From contig OZ257157.1 of assembly GCA_965279405.1 (NCBI GenBank), positions 2,108,001-2,172,000 of the forward strand: a stretch of DNA of 64,000 bases, in the 5' to 3' direction. A program made the translations under genes and the position numbers. The first letter of the stretch is position 1. Each line of letters starts with the position of its first letter. The notes beneath the pieces were generated by a model. The model had not been told where the DNA came from, did no database searches, and saw nothing but the letters and a program-made list of their open reading frames with translations. Shown here in pieces: positions 14,935-24,389 of this stretch. The DNA comes from CBDDIP01 sp965279405. Lineage in GTDB: Bacteria > Actinomycetota > Acidimicrobiia > Acidimicrobiales > Ilumatobacteraceae.

Positions 14935-15639
14935 GTGAGCTCGTTCTCGCCGGTGGTGCGCCGGTCGGTTGCCGACGAGGTCCGCCAGCAGCTGGAGGCT
15001 TCGATCCGCGGCGGCGTGCTGCAACCCGGTGACGCGCTGGCCAACGAGGAGTCGCTGTGCTCGCAGTTCAACGTCTCGCGCCAGTCGGTGCGCGAAGCGC
15101 TGCGCGACCTCGTCACACTCGGCCTCGTCGAGCGGCGCGGCAAGCGGGTGTTCGTCGTCGAGCACCTGCCGTCGGTGCGCATCGAGTCCGACGATCGCGC
15201 CTCACGGATCCGCGAGATCTTCGACACCCGTCGCCTGATCGAGGTCGAGCTGACCCAGCTCGCTGCGGCACGGGCAACGAAGCGGCAGCGCAACGCGATC
15301 GCCGAGCTCGCTGCGTCGATCGCGCGCGCCACCGACGTCGAGCAGCTCCGCCCGCTCGACCGTGCGTTCCACGGCGTGATCGCTGCCGCCGCCGGCAACG
15401 CACTGCTCGCCGAGCTGCACACGAAGGTGCTCGACGCGGTGTTCAGCACGCCACCGTTCGACGCGGTGCTGCGTGACGCCGAAGATGGCCCCGACGCGCT
15501 GCGGATCCTCGCCGAGAGCGCAGCGATGCACGCCTCGATCGCCGCCGCGGTGGTGGCCGGCGACGTGGCCGCAGCCGGCGCTGCAGCGCGAGCCCACCTC
15601 GACGACGTCGAGCGACGGATCGTCCGCAGCAAGCGGTGA
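14935..15639 (+). CDS. GntR/FadR-family transcriptional regulator (second copy)
   Basis: 234 residues, the same length as the regulator at 9750-10454 and clearly paralogous. An N-terminal winged helix (ADEVRQQLEASIRGG, FNVSRQSVREALRDLV, LVERRGKRV) is followed by an FCD domain (DRAFHGVIAAAAGN, HASIAAAV, HLDDVERRI). It starts with GTG one base after the HD gene stop, as the fifth gene of the rightward operon. The recognition-helix sequences of the two paralogues are close (VARTSVREAI and VSRQSVREAL), so both may read the same TGGTC-N-GACCA operator while sensing different ligands. Confidence 0.92.
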   Translation: MSSFSPVVRRSVADEVRQQLEASIRGGVLQPGDALANEESLCSQFNVSRQSVREALRDLVTLGLVERRGKRVFVVEHLPSVRIESDDRASRIREIFDTRRLIEVELTQLAAARATKRQRNAIAELAASIARATDVEQLRPLDRAFHGVIAAAAGNALLAELHTKVLDAVFSTPPFDAVLRDAEDGPDALRILAESAAMHASIAAAVVAGDVAAAGAAARAHLDDVERRIVRSKR

Positions 15640-15685
15640 TCCGCTGCGTGAGCCGTTGCGCTGCCTGCCATGACAGGATGCGCCG

Positions 15686-16165
15686 ATGACGGAACGCATG
15701 GAAGTGCAGCGCACCATCGAGGCCGATGCGGCGTCGATCTTCAAGGTCCTCGCCGACCCGCAGGGCCACGTGGCGATCGACAGCTCGGGCATGTTGATGG
15801 ACGCCACCGGGAGCCCGGCGACGGCGGTCGGCGACGAGTTCGTCGTCCACATGGACCGCGAGGCGCTCAACGACTTCCCGCTCGGCAAGTACGACGTCAC
15901 GGTGCACATCTCCACCTTCGAGCAGGACCGTGAGATCGCATGGAAGATCTTCGGGCAGATCAACCCGCCGATCGGTCACATCTACGGCTACACGCTCGAG
16001 CCCGTCGAGGGCGGCACCCTCGTCACGTCGTACTACGACTGGGCGTCGATCGATCCGGTGTGGCGTGAGCGCAACATCTTCCCGATCATCCCCGAGAGCG
16101 CGCTCCGGGCAACGTTGGGCGTGCTCGCTCGCACCGTCAAGCACGGCTACACCAAGGCGTCCTGA
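15686..16165 (+). CDS. SRPBCC-family (START/polyketide-cyclase-like) protein
   Basis: 159 residues. The N-terminal MEVQRTIEADAASIFKVLAD and the later alternating strands and C-terminal helix (ESALRATLGVLARTVKHG) fit the SRPBCC ligand-binding fold. Proteins of this fold bind hydrophobic ligands or act as cyclases or dehydratases. It lies 46 bases after the second GntR gene, on the same strand, and closes the rightward operon. No catalytic residue can be named. It ends 6 bases before the stop of a convergent esterase gene. Confidence 0.78.
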   Translation: MTERMEVQRTIEADAASIFKVLADPQGHVAIDSSGMLMDATGSPATAVGDEFVVHMDREALNDFPLGKYDVTVHISTFEQDREIAWKIFGQINPPIGHIYGYTLEPVEGGTLVTSYYDWASIDPVWRERNIFPIIPESALRATLGVLARTVKHGYTKAS

Positions 16166-16171
16166 ACCCCG

Positions 16172-17239
16172 CTACAGCGAGTCGGCGAAGCCCTTGATGT
16201 CGCGGATGGTCGCGGCGTAGACGTCGGGCATGGCGACCTCGAAGAGGCAGTCGCCGGCGTGGCACGTGCCGTTCACCGTGCGGCTGACCGCGGACACCCC
16301 GGCGCCGAGCAGCTTGCGGTAGTAGGCCAGGCCTTCGTCGCGCAGCGGGTCGAGCTGGTTGACGGAGATGACGTGCGGCGGCAGGCCCTGCAGGTCGGCC
16401 TCGCCGGCGTGGTACGGCCACGCCAGTGGGTTCGTCGCGTTGTCGCCCTCGGGGTCGTAGACCTTGGCCAGCGCGCCCATGTTGTCGCAGGCGAGGAAGT
16501 AGCCGTCGTTCTCGTAGAGCGAGGTCAGCTCGACGGGCGGGTCGGCGTAGGCGCCGGAGATGTACGGGCACTGCGCGTACACGCCGTCGATCTGGGCGAT
16601 GCGGCCGTCCCGCTTGGCCGAGAGCGTCGTCGCCAACGTGAGGTTGCCGCCGCCGGACTCGCCGGACACGACGAGCTTGCCGATGCCGAGCTTCGCCTTG
16701 TTGTCGCTGATCCACTGCAGCGCCGACGTGCAGTCGTGCAGACCCGCCGGGAACGGGAACGGCCCGTGCTTGCCGCCACCGTTGCGGAACTCGACGCCGA
16801 CGACCACCATCCCGGTGGCCGCCAACGTGTCGCGCCACTGGTGGTAGCCGGGCATCGCCGCTTCGAGCAGCACCATCCCGCCGCCGTGGATGTGCAGCAG
16901 GCCAGGCAGGGTGCCGGTCGCATCGGCGGGCCGGTGGATGTAGAGGGTGATGTCGTTGCCGTCGATGCCGCGGATGATCTCGATCGACCGCTCCACGCCC
17001 TGAACCGGCGGGGCCTCGGTGCCGATCATCGAGAAGGCCATGTCGAACCCGGCCTCGGAGATGGAGACGAACTCCAGCAGCTCCTCGATCCCGGTCGCCG
17101 CGGTGATCGGTGACGCCGGTGCCATCTCGGCCAGGCCGATGGGCGCCATCGCCGCGATCATGCGCGGGTCGGCGCGCGGGTCGTCCTTCAACGCCATGTC
17201 GGGGTTCCCGAGACGGCCGGGCAGGTGCGGTGCGTTCAT
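16172..17239 (-). CDS. Alpha/beta hydrolase, hormone-sensitive-lipase (HSL) family esterase
   Basis: 355 residues. The HGGG oxyanion motif is at 118-121, the nucleophile Ser195 lies in GESGGGN, and the acid and base are in NQLDPLRDEG and TCHAGDC. These are the marks of family IV (HSL) esterases, which hydrolyse short-chain esters or lactones. It converges on the rightward catabolic operon and is not co-transcribed with it. The start at 17239 was taken as the first in-frame ATG; an ATG 42 bases further in (MALKDD) is possible. No signal peptide, so probably cytoplasmic. Confidence 0.88.
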   Translation of the reverse strand: MNAPHLPGRLGNPDMALKDDPRADPRMIAAMAPIGLAEMAPASPITAATGIEELLEFVSISEAGFDMAFSMIGTEAPPVQGVERSIEIIRGIDGNDITLYIHRPADATGTLPGLLHIHGGGMVLLEAAMPGYHQWRDTLAATGMVVVGVEFRNGGGKHGPFPFPAGLHDCTSALQWISDNKAKLGIGKLVVSGESGGGNLTLATTLSAKRDGRIAQIDGVYAQCPYISGAYADPPVELTSLYENDGYFLACDNMGALAKVYDPEGDNATNPLAWPYHAGEADLQGLPPHVISVNQLDPLRDEGLAYYRKLLGAGVSAVSRTVNGTCHAGDCLFEVAMPDVYAATIRDIKGFADSL

Positions 17240-17301
17240 GGTCGGAAGCTAGTGCGTTCGTGATCGGGAAGTCGACGGGTGTGCGGGGCGTTGCAGCCCG
17301 C

Positions 17302-17679
17302 ATGACGAGCAAGCAGATGAAGCTCCCGAGTCCGGACCACCCCATCACGATCGTGCCGACAGGCGCCCGTGTGGTCGTGACGGCGGACGGCGTGACCACC
17401 GCCGACACGCGTCAGGCGCTTGCTCTGAGCGAAGCGAGCTACCGCGTCGTGCAGTACGTCCCGCGCGAGGACGTGGACATGTCGCAGCTCGAAGCCAGCA
17501 CCCACGAGACGTACTGCCCGTTCAAGGGCGATGCGACGTACTTCAGCATCCCCGCGCTCGGTGAGCGCGGTGCGAACGCGGTGTGGACCTACGAAGCCGC
17601 CTACGACGCCGTCGCCGAGATCAAGAGCCACCTCGCCTTCTACCCCGACCGCGTCGAGATCACCGTCACGCCGGACTGA
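17302..17679 (+). CDS. DUF427 small protein
   Basis: 125 residues from the ATG at 17302. It has the DUF427 (PF04248) pattern: ITIVPTGARVVVTADG, LALSEASYRVVQYVPREDV, then TYCPFKGDATYFSI and AFYPDRVEITV. The family is widespread in actinobacteria and its function is not known; the conserved CPFKG block may bind a ligand. It starts 62 bases from the divergent esterase gene, and its 3' end overlaps by 14 bases the end of the convergent membrane protein gene. Confidence 0.85.
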   Translation: MTSKQMKLPSPDHPITIVPTGARVVVTADGVTTADTRQALALSEASYRVVQYVPREDVDMSQLEASTHETYCPFKGDATYFSIPALGERGANAVWTYEAAYDAVAEIKSHLAFYPDRVEITVTPD

Positions 17680-18118
17680 GCTGGGTGACGAGCGCGGCGA
17701 GGATCGCGGTCGCGCAGATCACGTGATCGGCGTAGACCCGGCGCGCCAGGGCCGACTGCGTGGCCAGGTCGTCGCGGCGCGTGCCGACGCGCACGGCGTT
17801 GCGGACGACGCGAGCGCCGGCCAACCCGATGCCGATCGCCGTGAAGCCGAGCGCCAGACCGGCTCGCCAGCGCGGCAGATCCTCCCGCACCAGCTCGGCG
17901 CCGAGAGCGCCGAGCGTGACGAGCATCGTCACCGAGATCAAGCGGTTCATCGGACGAGCAGCGGTGGTGACTCGCGCGTAGTAGCGGGCGATCGTGTCGA
18001 GCACGCCCTCCGGTAGCACGCCGTCTCGCGAGTGCCCCCGCACGAGCACGTCGTGCATCAGGTCGAACCAGAGCACCGCGAGCAGGAACCCGAGACCCGC
18101 AGAACCGAGTGCGCGCAT
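17666..18118 (-). CDS. Conserved membrane protein of unknown function
   Basis: 150 residues with about four hydrophobic segments (GLGFLLAVLWFDLMHDVL, LISVTMLVTLGALGAEL, GLALGFTAIGIGLAGA, VICATAILAALVTQL). Polar loops contain several Arg and Asp residues (RVVRNAVRVGTRRDD). I do not recognise a functional family. An ATG at 18118 fits a start just after the first predicted helix boundary. The gene is monocistronic, converges on the DUF427 gene and is divergent from the next hypothetical gene. Confidence 0.7.
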   Translation of the reverse strand: MRALGSAGLGFLLAVLWFDLMHDVLVRGHSRDGVLPEGVLDTIARYYARVTTAARPMNRLISVTMLVTLGALGAELVREDLPRWRAGLALGFTAIGIGLAGARVVRNAVRVGTRRDDLATQSALARRVYADHVICATAILAALVTQLSPA

Positions 18119-18166
18119 GCGCGCATCATGTCAGCTCCCGCTCGAGGTTTTCCTAGGCTCCGTCAC

Positions 18167-18793
18167 GTGCCGGGTGGGCGAGGGACTGAGAACGATGACC
18201 TCATCATCGAGGGCGAAGTCGATCGCGTCGTCTTCACGCTCGGGGAAACGAACGCATCGCTGTTCGGTCGCTCCTTCCTGGAGGCGTATCGGCTCCTCGG
18301 AGTCGAGCTGGCCGCGAACCTCGGGGACGCTCTGGAGATCCGATTCGGCGCCCTCCACACGGGTTTCGCCAGTTCGCTGACCTCTCATGGACGTGCACCA
18401 ACGGTCCTGTTCGAAACGGTCGGATGGATCGTCGACCTCGACGCCATTCGAGATCATCTCGAGTTCGACAGCTACGACGGACAGCCGCTCTCGGTGCAGT
18501 CAGGTGCACCGCCGTACCTGAAGCACCTGTGGTACTCACCTCGGAAGGCGGTCCTGTCGTCCGTGGCCCCGCCGGCCGGCCCCACCATCGGTCTGATCAT
18601 CTGCCTGATGGAGGATTGGGTGGAATGGCGCGTAGCGATCGGGTTGGGCGACGTGCCAGTGGAGCTGCTCGACCTCGAAGCCAGCGTCGAGGCGCGGGCG
18701 CATCTCGAGAAGCTGGCGAACGCGACCTCCTGGGAGGGATTTCTGTTGGCCATGAGCGGCGTGTGGGAGCGCAGCTCTGCGAGGTTCGACTGA
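18167..18793 (+). CDS. Hypothetical protein
   Basis: 208 residues. No family recognised. The sequence is soluble, with a mixed alpha/beta look (VDRVVFTLGETNASLFGRS, TVLFETVGWIVDLDAIRDHL, IGLIICLMEDWVEWRVAIG). I prefer the GTG at 18167: the codons between an upstream ATG (18128) and this point are poor in third-position G and C, and TAGGCT lies where the -10 box of a leaderless message would be. Codon use is less GC-biased than in the neighbours, which could mean recent transfer or just weak expression. Confidence 0.6.
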   Translation: MPGGRGTENDDLIIEGEVDRVVFTLGETNASLFGRSFLEAYRLLGVELAANLGDALEIRFGALHTGFASSLTSHGRAPTVLFETVGWIVDLDAIRDHLEFDSYDGQPLSVQSGAPPYLKHLWYSPRKAVLSSVAPPAGPTIGLIICLMEDWVEWRVAIGLGDVPVELLDLEASVEARAHLEKLANATSWEGFLLAMSGVWERSSARFD

Positions 18794-18808
18794 CCCCGCA
18801 GTGGCACG

Positions 18809-19882
18809 TCAGGTGAAGATGCTGCGGGTGATGGCTGCGTGGCAGCCGAGGGTGCCGTCGACGACTTGGGTGACGCCGAGGTCCATCGCCACCGAGGCGA
18901 GTGAGTAGCTGTCGTCGGCGGAGAGCCCGAAGTGGGCCTGCAGGAACCACAGCATCTGCTCGGCGGCCATGCGCATCGCTGCGTCGAGGTCGGCGCCGAA
19001 GCCGTGGGTGAACCACTGCGATGCGGTCTCCAACATCGGTGACGCGTTGCCGAGGCCCTTGAGCACGGACACCTGGATGGTCGCGTTCAGTGATGCCTCG
19101 ATCGCTGTTCCGCAGATCTCGCCGTCGCCCTGGGCGAAGTGCGGATCACCGACGTAGAGGTTCGCGCCCGGTACGAACACGGGATAGGCCACCGTCGCGC
19201 CCGGCCCGATGCGCCAGTTGTCGACGTTGCCGCCCCACACACCGGGTGGGATCGACGACTGCTTGCCGCTCTCGGCGGGCGCCACGCCCATCACACCGAA
19301 GTGCGGTCGCACCGGCACCTGTACAGCTCGGCTGAACGGCTGACGCGCCGCAGCGTCGGGCGCGCTGATCACGCCGGGGATGTCGTAGAGCGCGCGTGCG
19401 GAGAAGTCGAAGCCGAACATCGGATGCGCCGTCGTGTCGAAGCCGTTGTCGAGCTCGTAGATCGTGATCCGCTCCTTGCCGAACGTGTCGTACAGCAGCC
19501 CCCAGTTCGCCGCGCAGTTCGAGCCGTACGGCAGCCGCGGCGCCATGTCGAGGATGCGCACGAGCAACGTGTCGCCGGGCTCGGCGCCCTCGACGGCGAT
19601 CGGGCCGGTGAGGATGTGCACGCCCGGCCCGCGGTCGGCCTCGGCGATCGACGACCAGATGGCCCGCACGCCCTCGTCCATCAGCAGGTCGGGAGCGTCG
19701 CCGGCGTGGTGGGTGATCGCCTCGACCTCGATGATGTCGCCGTCGGCCACGGTCAGCACCGGCGGCTGGTCCTGATCGATGTAGCCCCAGTAGACGGTGT
19801 CGGGGTTGGCGGGCAGGTGGTGGCGAGTCCCGGTCGTCAGCAGACGGCTCGTGAGATCGGACGCGGTGAGGTCCAGCGGCAT
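18809..19882 (-). CDS. Acetamidase/formamidase family protein
   Basis: 357 residues, matching the FmdA_AmdA family (PF03069). Characteristic blocks are VTVADGDIIEVEAITHHAGD (in parts), HILTGPIAVEGAEPGDTL, RPHFGVMGVAPAESGKQSSIPPGVWGGN in pieces, and DPHFAQGDGEICGTAIE. The enzymes hydrolyse formamide or short amides to ammonia and the acid. A GntR-type operator-like site lies at 19946-19964, 64 bases upstream, so the gene may belong to the catabolic regulon. The ATG at 19882 was chosen; a GTG at 19924 would add 14 residues. It lies downstream of the urease genes on the same strand. Confidence 0.9.
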   Translation of the reverse strand: MPLDLTASDLTSRLLTTGTRHHLPANPDTVYWGYIDQDQPPVLTVADGDIIEVEAITHHAGDAPDLLMDEGVRAIWSSIAEADRGPGVHILTGPIAVEGAEPGDTLLVRILDMAPRLPYGSNCAANWGLLYDTFGKERITIYELDNGFDTTAHPMFGFDFSARALYDIPGVISAPDAAARQPFSRAVQVPVRPHFGVMGVAPAESGKQSSIPPGVWGGNVDNWRIGPGATVAYPVFVPGANLYVGDPHFAQGDGEICGTAIEASLNATIQVSVLKGLGNASPMLETASQWFTHGFGADLDAAMRMAAEQMLWFLQAHFGLSADDSYSLASVAMDLGVTQVVDGTLGCHAAITRSIFT

Positions 19883-19945
19883 GCGCAGGACCGTACGGAT
19901 GCGATGTTTCCCCGGTGTTTCCACATCGGGTCGGCAGGTTGAAAC

Positions 19946-19964
19946 TGGTCAGACGGTCAGACCA
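19946..19964. promoter_or_regulatory. Third GntR-type operator-like site (tandem half-sites)
   Basis: The 19 bases TGGTCAGACGGTCAGACCA hold GGTCAGAC twice in tandem, and the right part CGGTCAGACCA differs from the operator at 10993 by one base in 11. It overlaps the last codons and stop of ureD and lies upstream of the acetamidase gene on the minus strand. The role as an operator is inferred from sequence identity with the two sites in the divergent control region. Confidence 0.6.
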
Positions 19965-20632
19965 ACGAGCAGCGCGACCCGATCGGCGATCGGCAGCACG
20001 GCGCTGACAGCGTCAGCGGACACGTCGGCACTCGCGGCCGACGCGGCGCAGGCGCCGATGAGCACGGTCGACTCGATCCTTCGAGCGAAGCCGTGGCCTC
20101 CCGGTCCGCGCAGCGGGCCCGGGCCGAACGGCGTGGTGTGATCGAGGACGACCGTGCCATCGACCTCGACGCGCTGGCGCAGCGTCAACCGACCCGGCGC
20201 CTCGTCGTGCCTGCCGAGCGCGACGTGCTCGGCCCAGCGCACCTCGGCGTCGGCGGCGATGTGCAGGCGGGTGGTCGTCTCGTGGTCGCTCCCGGCGACG
20301 CTCACCGTCGGCTGCGGGCACCAGTCCAGGCTCGCGCCGCGTCCGACCACGACGGTGACGTCGAGCGTCGAACGTGCGCCGTGCGCGCCGGGCTGCACCA
20401 TCTGCGCGGCAACGCTGCGGATGCGCACGCGGGCCCCGTCCTCCACCGTCAGGTCGAACGTCAGCTCGTCGCCGCCGAGCGGCCCCGCTGCCCCGCCGAC
20501 CAGCAGCAGCTCGAGGTGATCGTCGACCCGGTCTCCCACGCGCACCAGCAGCGGCGCCTCGCAGTGCAGCCGGTGCGCCGTCGAGCACCCCCGCGAGTCG
20601 AGCCCGACGACGACCCCCGTCCGAGCCTTCAC
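19949..20632 (-). CDS. ureD: Urease accessory protein UreD
   Basis: 227 residues. The UreD pattern is visible: LHCEAPLLVRVGD, LLLVGGAAGPLGGDELTFDL, GARVRIRSVAAQMVQPG, and LDWCPQPTVSVAGSDHE. UreD is the scaffold on which UreF and UreG dock to load nickel into the urease apoenzyme. The GTG at 20632 lies 5 bases after the ureG stop; longer frames extend into ureG. It is the last urease gene. Its final codons lie inside a GntR-type operator-like sequence, a dual use of those bases. Confidence 0.88.
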   Translation of the reverse strand: MKARTGVVVGLDSRGCSTAHRLHCEAPLLVRVGDRVDDHLELLLVGGAAGPLGGDELTFDLTVEDGARVRIRSVAAQMVQPGAHGARSTLDVTVVVGRGASLDWCPQPTVSVAGSDHETTTRLHIAADAEVRWAEHVALGRHDEAPGRLTLRQRVEVDGTVVLDHTTPFGPGPLRGPGGHGFARRIESTVLIGACAASAASADVSADAVSAVLPIADRVALLVGLTV

Positions 20633-20636
20633 CGCG

Positions 20637-21371
20637 TCATCGGTGGGCGGGGGTGGTCGACCAGGCGGCGAGCTGGGCGCGGACCCAGTCCGCAACCGCG
20701 GTGGCGCCCTCGGGGCCGACGAGGGAGGTGAACTCAATGGGCAGGTCGCCTCGACGCGCCTTGGCGTCGCGGTCCATCACCTCGAGCGAGGCGCCGACCA
20801 TCGGGGCCAGGTCGGTCTTGTTGATCACCAGCAGGTCGGCCGTCGTCACGCCGGGGCCGCCCTTGCGCGGCACCTTGTCGCCACCGGCCACGTCGATGAC
20901 GAAGATCTGCCGGTCGACCAACGCCCGGCTGAAGATCGCGGTCAGGTTGTCGCCGCCGCTCTCCAGCAACGTCAGCGCGACGGGTGCGTGGCGCGCCTCC
21001 AACGCCTCGACGGCGTCGAGGTTGGCCGAGATGTCATCACGGATCGCAGTGTGCGGGCAGGCGCCGGTCTCCACCGGCATGATCCGGTCGTCGTCGAGCA
21101 CGCCCATCCGTCGCAGCGCCTCGGCGTCCTCGGTGGTGAAGATGTCGTTGGTGATGACGACGGTGCTCACCTCGTCGCGCAGGATGCGGCACAGCGCCGC
21201 GACGAGCGCGGTCTTGCCGCTGCCGACCGGCCCGCCGATGCCGATGCGCAACGGGCGAGTGCCCGCACCGCCGAAGGCCCACATCGCATCGTCGGGCTGC
21301 CCGTCGTGGAAGCCGTGCGTGTGACCGTCCGCGGGGTGGTGTGGTTGGCCGGGGTTGTGATCAGGAGGCAA
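20637..21371 (-). CDS. ureG: Urease accessory GTPase UreG
   Basis: 244 residues from a TTG at 21371 overlapping the ureF stop. The P-loop GGPVGSGKT, the ESGGDNL block, the metal-binding CPH of ETGACPHTA and NKTDLAP (the NKxD base-recognition motif) are all present. The first 30 residues are His-rich (HNPGQPHHPADGHTHGFH), a nickel-storage extension that may replace the missing UreE. If translation began at the ATG of MWAFGG the His tail would be lost. Start by TTG is therefore supported by family habit but not proven. Confidence 0.92.
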   Translation of the reverse strand: MPPDHNPGQPHHPADGHTHGFHDGQPDDAMWAFGGAGTRPLRIGIGGPVGSGKTALVAALCRILRDEVSTVVITNDIFTTEDAEALRRMGVLDDDRIMPVETGACPHTAIRDDISANLDAVEALEARHAPVALTLLESGGDNLTAIFSRALVDRQIFVIDVAGGDKVPRKGGPGVTTADLLVINKTDLAPMVGASLEVMDRDAKARRGDLPIEFTSLVGPEGATAVADWVRAQLAAWSTTPAHR

Positions 21372-22025
21372 AGAGCCTCACCTCCCAAGTGGCGTGGTGC
21401 TCGGCGAGCGCGTCGGCGAGCAGGCTGGTGGTCGAGGGCAGCTCCGACACGGGCAGCCGCGCAGCGAGGGCGGCGTCGCCGGCGAGCGCATCGAGTCGAG
21501 GTGCAAGCGATGCGGCCAACGCCTGGACGGAGAACGGGTCGAGCCCGATCAACCGCACGGCCGCCGTGGTGATCGCTCCGAGCAGGTGGTGCAGCGAGCA
21601 CAGCGCGGCCTCCTCCGGCTCGAGCCCGGCGGCCGCGGCGGTGGCGCCGAGCACGAGTGGTTGCATCGGGCCGTCGGGGTGCACCGACCGCAGCGCGGCG
21701 TACGCGGCGGAGGGCCAGGCCCGCTCGGCAGGCCGCAGCAACTGACGCCCGAGCGATCGGCTGATCATCCGCAGGCGCGGCGACGGCGTGCGCGCTGCCA
21801 GTTCGGCATCGAGCTCGGCCCACGACGACTCGCCCGCACACGCCGCGGCGACGAACGCCGACTCGGTCGGAGCGATCGTCAGCAGCCGGCCCTCGATGAA
21901 CGCGGCAAGGTCCTCGATCGTGCGCACGTCGCCGCGCGCGTGCGACGCCTCGACCCCCGCCGAGTGCGCGTGCGCACCCGTCGGGAAGCGGCTGTCGGCC
22001 AGCAGGAGCATTGCCGCGTTCGCCA

Positions 22026-22026
<1 letters not shown>
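21361..22026 (-). CDS. ureF: Urease accessory protein UreF
   Basis: 221 residues, all-helical, with LLLADSRFPTGAHAHSAGVE near the N-terminus, the hallmark of UreF, and the C-terminal helices. It forms the complex with UreD and UreG for GTP-dependent nickel insertion. The ATG at 22026 overlaps the ureC stop by one base (TGATG). The downstream ureG start overlaps its own end by 11 bases, so the accessory genes are tightly coupled. Confidence 0.9.
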
Positions 22027-23727
<1,701 letters not shown>

Positions 23728-23735
<8 letters not shown>

Positions 23736-24039
23736 CAAGAGCTCCAGCGACCTCGCCGCGCAGGCCGGCGATGATGCGGGCCCCACCGATCGGCACCAGC
23801 ATGACGTCGCGCTCGACGCCCGGCTCGAAGCGCACCGACGTGCCGGCGGCGATGTCGAGACGATGCCCGCGTGCCGCATCCCGATCGAACCGCAGCGCCG
23901 GGTTGGCCTCGGCGAAGTGGTAGTGCGAGCCGACCTGCACGGGGCGATCGCCGGTGTTGGCGACGTGGACGGTGATCGTCGGCAGGCCGGCGTTGACGAT
24001 GATCGTCCCCTCCGGTCCGCTGATCTCGCCGGGGATCAT
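23728..24039 (-). CDS. ureB: Urease beta subunit UreB
   Basis: 103 residues, the usual size. The pattern MIPGEISGPEGTIIVNAG, VGSHYHFAEANPALRFDR and RFEPGVERDVMLVPIGG is diagnostic. It forms the trimeric core with UreA and UreC. The ATG at 24039 overlaps the ureA stop (ATGA) and its 3' end overlaps the ureC start. Confidence 0.96.
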
Positions 24040-24338
24040 CGGATCGGCTCGTGCAACGTGACGAGCTTGGTGCCGTCGGGGAACGTCGCTTCGACCTGCA
24101 CCTCGTCGACCATCTCGGCGACGCCGTCCATCACGTCGGCGCGCGTGAGCACGTGCCGTCCGGACTCCATCAGATCGACCACGGTGCGCCCGTCGCGCGC
24201 CGCCTCGTAGACCCACGAGGTGAGGATGGCGATGCTCTCCGGATAGTTGAGCTTCAGCCCGCGGGCTCGGCGCTTCTCGGCCACGTCGGCGGCGACGTGC
24301 ACGAGCAAGCGCTCCTGTTCATGAGGCGACAGCTGCAC
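24036..24338 (-). CDS. ureA: Urease gamma subunit UreA
   Basis: 100 residues, starting at GTG 24338. The sequence (LSPHEQERLLVHVAADVA, LNYPESIAILTSWVYEAARDG, VTLHEPIR) is typical of UreA. It is the first gene of the ureABCFGD operon. The 51 bases between the CAP-protein gene and this start contain a short GGCCG/CGGCC hairpin but no clear promoter, so the operon promoter may lie further upstream or be poorly conserved. Confidence 0.96.
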   Translation of the reverse strand: MQLSPHEQERLLVHVAADVAEKRRARGLKLNYPESIAILTSWVYEAARDGRTVVDLMESGRHVLTRADVMDGVAEMVDEVQVEATFPDGTKLVTLHEPIR

Positions 24339-24389
24339 GCCGGCGATCGTAGGCAGCGCTGTGTTTCGGCCGTGTTGCGCGGCCGGGAA

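Noticed and set aside
18128..18166. Upstream ATG start for the hypothetical gene at 18167
   Set aside because: Third-position GC is low over these codons and no ribosome binding site is seen.
24361..24389. GGCCG/CGGCC hairpin as terminator of the CAP gene
   Set aside because: Only 5-base arms and no T-run. It is too weak to call in a high-GC genome.
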